This document shows positions 54,275 to 55,798 of a DNA stretch of 55,798 bases, in pieces. The translations under genes and the position numbers were made by a program. Each line of letters begins with the position of its first letter. The first letter of the stretch is position 1. This stretch comes from Pseudomonas proteolytica. GTDB lineage: Bacteria > Pseudomonadota > Gammaproteobacteria > Pseudomonadales > Pseudomonadaceae. Where the stretch lies: positions 1 to 55,798 of the forward strand of contig NZ_VFEV01000043.1 of assembly GCF_007858275.1 (NCBI RefSeq), in the 5' to 3' direction. A model generated the notes under the pieces. It searched no databases. It had not been told where the DNA came from and worked only from the letters and a program-made list of their open reading frames with translations.

Positions 54275-54964
54275 ATGAAAGTTTTAACTTGTTTTCCCCT
54301 GCTTATGTTTTCGATGAGCGCTTATGCTGGCATCCAGGTTGATGCAACACGCGTAATTTATAACGGTGGCAATCAGTCTTCCTCGCTGTCGATTAAAAAC
54401 GACAGTGACGATACCTATATGGTGCAAAGCTGGTTGGATACTGGTGATTCAACGCAAAATCCCAAAGGGTTGCCAATAGTGGTAACGCCGCCCATCTTAA
54501 AGTTGGCTTCGAAAAAGGAGGCTGTCCTGCGGTTTATCTACTCCGGCCAGGGCTTGCCGCAAGATAAAGAGTCGTTGTTCTGGATTAATGTTCAGGAGAT
54601 ACCACCGGCACCGAAAGTGGAGAACGTGTTGCAGGTTGCCATTCGCACACGGATCAAGCTGTTCTACCGCCCAGCAGCCCTGAAGATTGATTTGTACAAG
54701 CAGGCGCAAGCCCTTAAGTGGCAGCGGCACGGTGACGGCGTCGTGGTGACTAACAACGGGCCGGCCCATGTCACTCTGGGGACTCTGAACTTCGCGAAAA
54801 ACGGTCAGCTCGGGTGTTCCCTCAATGGTGACATGTTGATGCCTCTGGGCAACTTGCGTATTGCATTGCCGCCCGCATGCCGAATGGCCCGCGAACTTTC
54901 ATTCAGTTTTATCAATGACTACGGTGGTCACACCGAAATCAAAGACATTAGGCTCGATCGTTAA
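54275..54964 (+). CDS. Fimbrial periplasmic chaperone (PapD-like)
   Basis: 229 residues. A signal peptide (MKVLTCFPLLMFSMSAYA) is followed by two Ig-like domains. The family motifs ATRVIYNGGNQSSSLSI, and LFWINVQEIPP with ...QVAIRTRIKLFYRP, are clear, including the conserved Arg (ATRVIY) and Lys (RIKLFYRP) that anchor subunit C-termini. It lies 53 nt after the pilin and just before the usher. Confidence 0.92.
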   Translation: MKVLTCFPLLMFSMSAYAGIQVDATRVIYNGGNQSSSLSIKNDSDDTYMVQSWLDTGDSTQNPKGLPIVVTPPILKLASKKEAVLRFIYSGQGLPQDKESLFWINVQEIPPAPKVENVLQVAIRTRIKLFYRPAALKIDLYKQAQALKWQRHGDGVVVTNNGPAHVTLGTLNFAKNGQLGCSLNGDMLMPLGNLRIALPPACRMARELSFSFINDYGGHTEIKDIRLDR

Positions 54965-54979
54965 GTCTGTCATGAGGTA

Positions 54980-55672
54980 GTGGTCGTGGTGTTTATCTCA
55001 ACGCGCATAAGTGTGGCCGGTCGTCAGGCGGGGTTATGTTTGACTTGTCTGTTACTGAGCAAAATTTCCGCTGCGCAAGAGCAATATAATGCCTCTTTTA
55101 TACGGGGTGATGCCGCGGTTGAAATGGTCAGCCAGTTGGCTGCCGGCGATGACATTCTGCCCGGCACTTACTTGTTTGATATTTATCTTAACGACCAGCA
55201 GATCGATCAACGTGAACTGACGTTTGCCCGTCGCGAGAAGGACTCGGCAGTTGCCCCATGCCTGAGCATGGAGGATTACCGCGAGTACGGCGTGCGGTTG
55301 CCAGTGGCCAATGAGCAGCCAGGTTGTTATGACTTGGTGAGTACCATGGGCGAGGTGAAAATGGCGATTGATGCCGGGGTTCACCGCCTTGACCTGTATG
55401 TTCCGCAGACCCATCTGATCGCACGTCCGCAGGGGGCGGTGTCTACGAAGCTGTACGACCAGGGCATCAACGCTGGCTATCTGAACTACAACCTCAATGG
55501 CACCCAAAGCCGTAACCGCTTCAACGGAACCAATGCCAAGGCGGATTACTATTTCGCCAGCGTCAACAGTGGCATCAACCTGGGGCCATGGCGTCTGCGC
55601 AATGATTCTACGGTTGATCGGCAACCTGAAGCAGGTACGCAGTGGCGTAACATCGCGACGTGGGCAGAGACC
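54980..55672 (+). pseudogene. Fimbrial usher, N-terminal part, cut by an insertion sequence
   Basis: Usher N-terminus MVVVFISTRISVAGRQAGLC, signal-like segment, then the PapC/FimD N-terminal domain (EQYNASFIRGDAAVEMVSQL, LPGTYLFDIYLNDQQIDQREL, CLSMEDYREYGVRLP) and the start of the barrel (GINAGYLNYNLNGTQSRNRF...GPWRLRNDSTVDRQ). Normal sequence ends about TWAE; the frame then runs into the IS end and stops at 55684. A full usher is about 800 residues, so the rest may lie beyond the IS or be lost. Confidence 0.85.
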
Positions 55673-55798
55673 TGTTGCCGCTGACCGAAAACTGACCCAG
55701 TAGAGGCTGTTCTGCCGACTGAAAACTGACCCAGGTGTTCAACTGCTTCTGCTCACTTTTTGAGCAGGAGAACACAGGGTGATCAGCATGGAAATGTT
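55673..55798 (+). mobile_element. IS21-like insertion sequence, left end
   Basis: Begins TGTTGCCG, then GAAAACTGACCCAG occurs at 55687-55700 and again at 55721-55734 (34-bp period), the multiple terminal repeats typical of IS21-family ends. The IstA-type transposase gene starts near 55779. The element continues beyond the window, and its exact boundary is estimated. Confidence 0.8.
55779..55798 (+). CDS. istA: IS21-like transposase IstA, N-terminal start only
   Basis: GTG at 55779 with GGAG 8 nt upstream reads MISMEM, the start pattern of IstA transposases of Pseudomonas IS21-like elements. Only the first six codons are in the window, so the assignment rests on position and on the IS end repeats. 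Confidence 0.55.

Noticed and set aside
1..55798. CRISPR array
   Set aside because: I saw no regular array of 24-40 bp repeats with unique spacers; the short repeats noted are isolated.

Overview
The window looks like a Pseudomonas chromosome of the fluorescens type (inferred from GC content, codon use, and the tRNA, TonB-receptor and fimbrial genes). It carries most of a lambda-like siphovirus prophage, from before base 1 to about 48290, followed by host DNA to the right edge. The integrase is not visible and presumably lies left of base 1.

Positions 1-5894 hold a leftward early operon: small phage proteins, a coiled-coil protein, a RecT annealing protein and a YqaJ exonuclease. It is driven by a clear pL promoter (TTGACT, 17 bp, TAATGT at 6129-6157) embedded in repressor operators, with a boxA-like nut site in its leader. 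Positions 6189-9547 hold a leftward block downstream of the CI-like repressor (9560-10291). This is the position of rexAB in lambda, and it contains an unrecognised two-gene cassette, one gene of which has DUF1828/DUF1829-like architecture. Paired operators at 10291-10355 surround pR, and rightward transcription begins with a Cro-like gene at 10391.

Positions 10391-16868 carry early right genes: Cro, a CII-like regulator, replication protein O, DnaB helicase, a C39-like putative peptidase, a DUF1367-like protein, NinG and a possible antiterminator. Positions 16870-43445 form the late operon: two holin-like proteins, a gene broken by an amber codon, a phage metallopeptidase, small and large terminase, portal, head protein, scaffold, capsid, connectors, tail tube, tail chaperones with a canonical -1 slippery site (GGGAAAC), tape measure, the lambda-order M, L, K, I, J tail tip genes, fibre genes, a SleB-type endolysin and nested Rz/Rz1 spanins. 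Several non-virion genes (26548, 32889, 35038) sit in this operon like morons. At least six hairpin-plus-T-run elements lie between late genes, several fused to a common ribosome-binding sequence.

Positions 43500-48290 are a right-end cargo region: a lipoprotein, a DUF3617-like periplasmic protein, a 29-residue membrane peptide, an SRAP protein, and a LexA-boxed umuDC-type error-prone polymerase pair. The intact tRNA-Leu(UAA) at 48294-48380 has its 3' end toward the prophage and is the likely attachment gene.

The host segment (48384-55798) holds a small glycine-rich membrane protein with a zinc-ribbon microprotein, an MFS drug exporter with its TetR regulator and a palindromic operator, a TonB-dependent receptor with a Fur-box-like site, and a chaperone-usher fimbrial operon. 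The usher is cut off by the left end of an IS21-like insertion sequence at about 55673.
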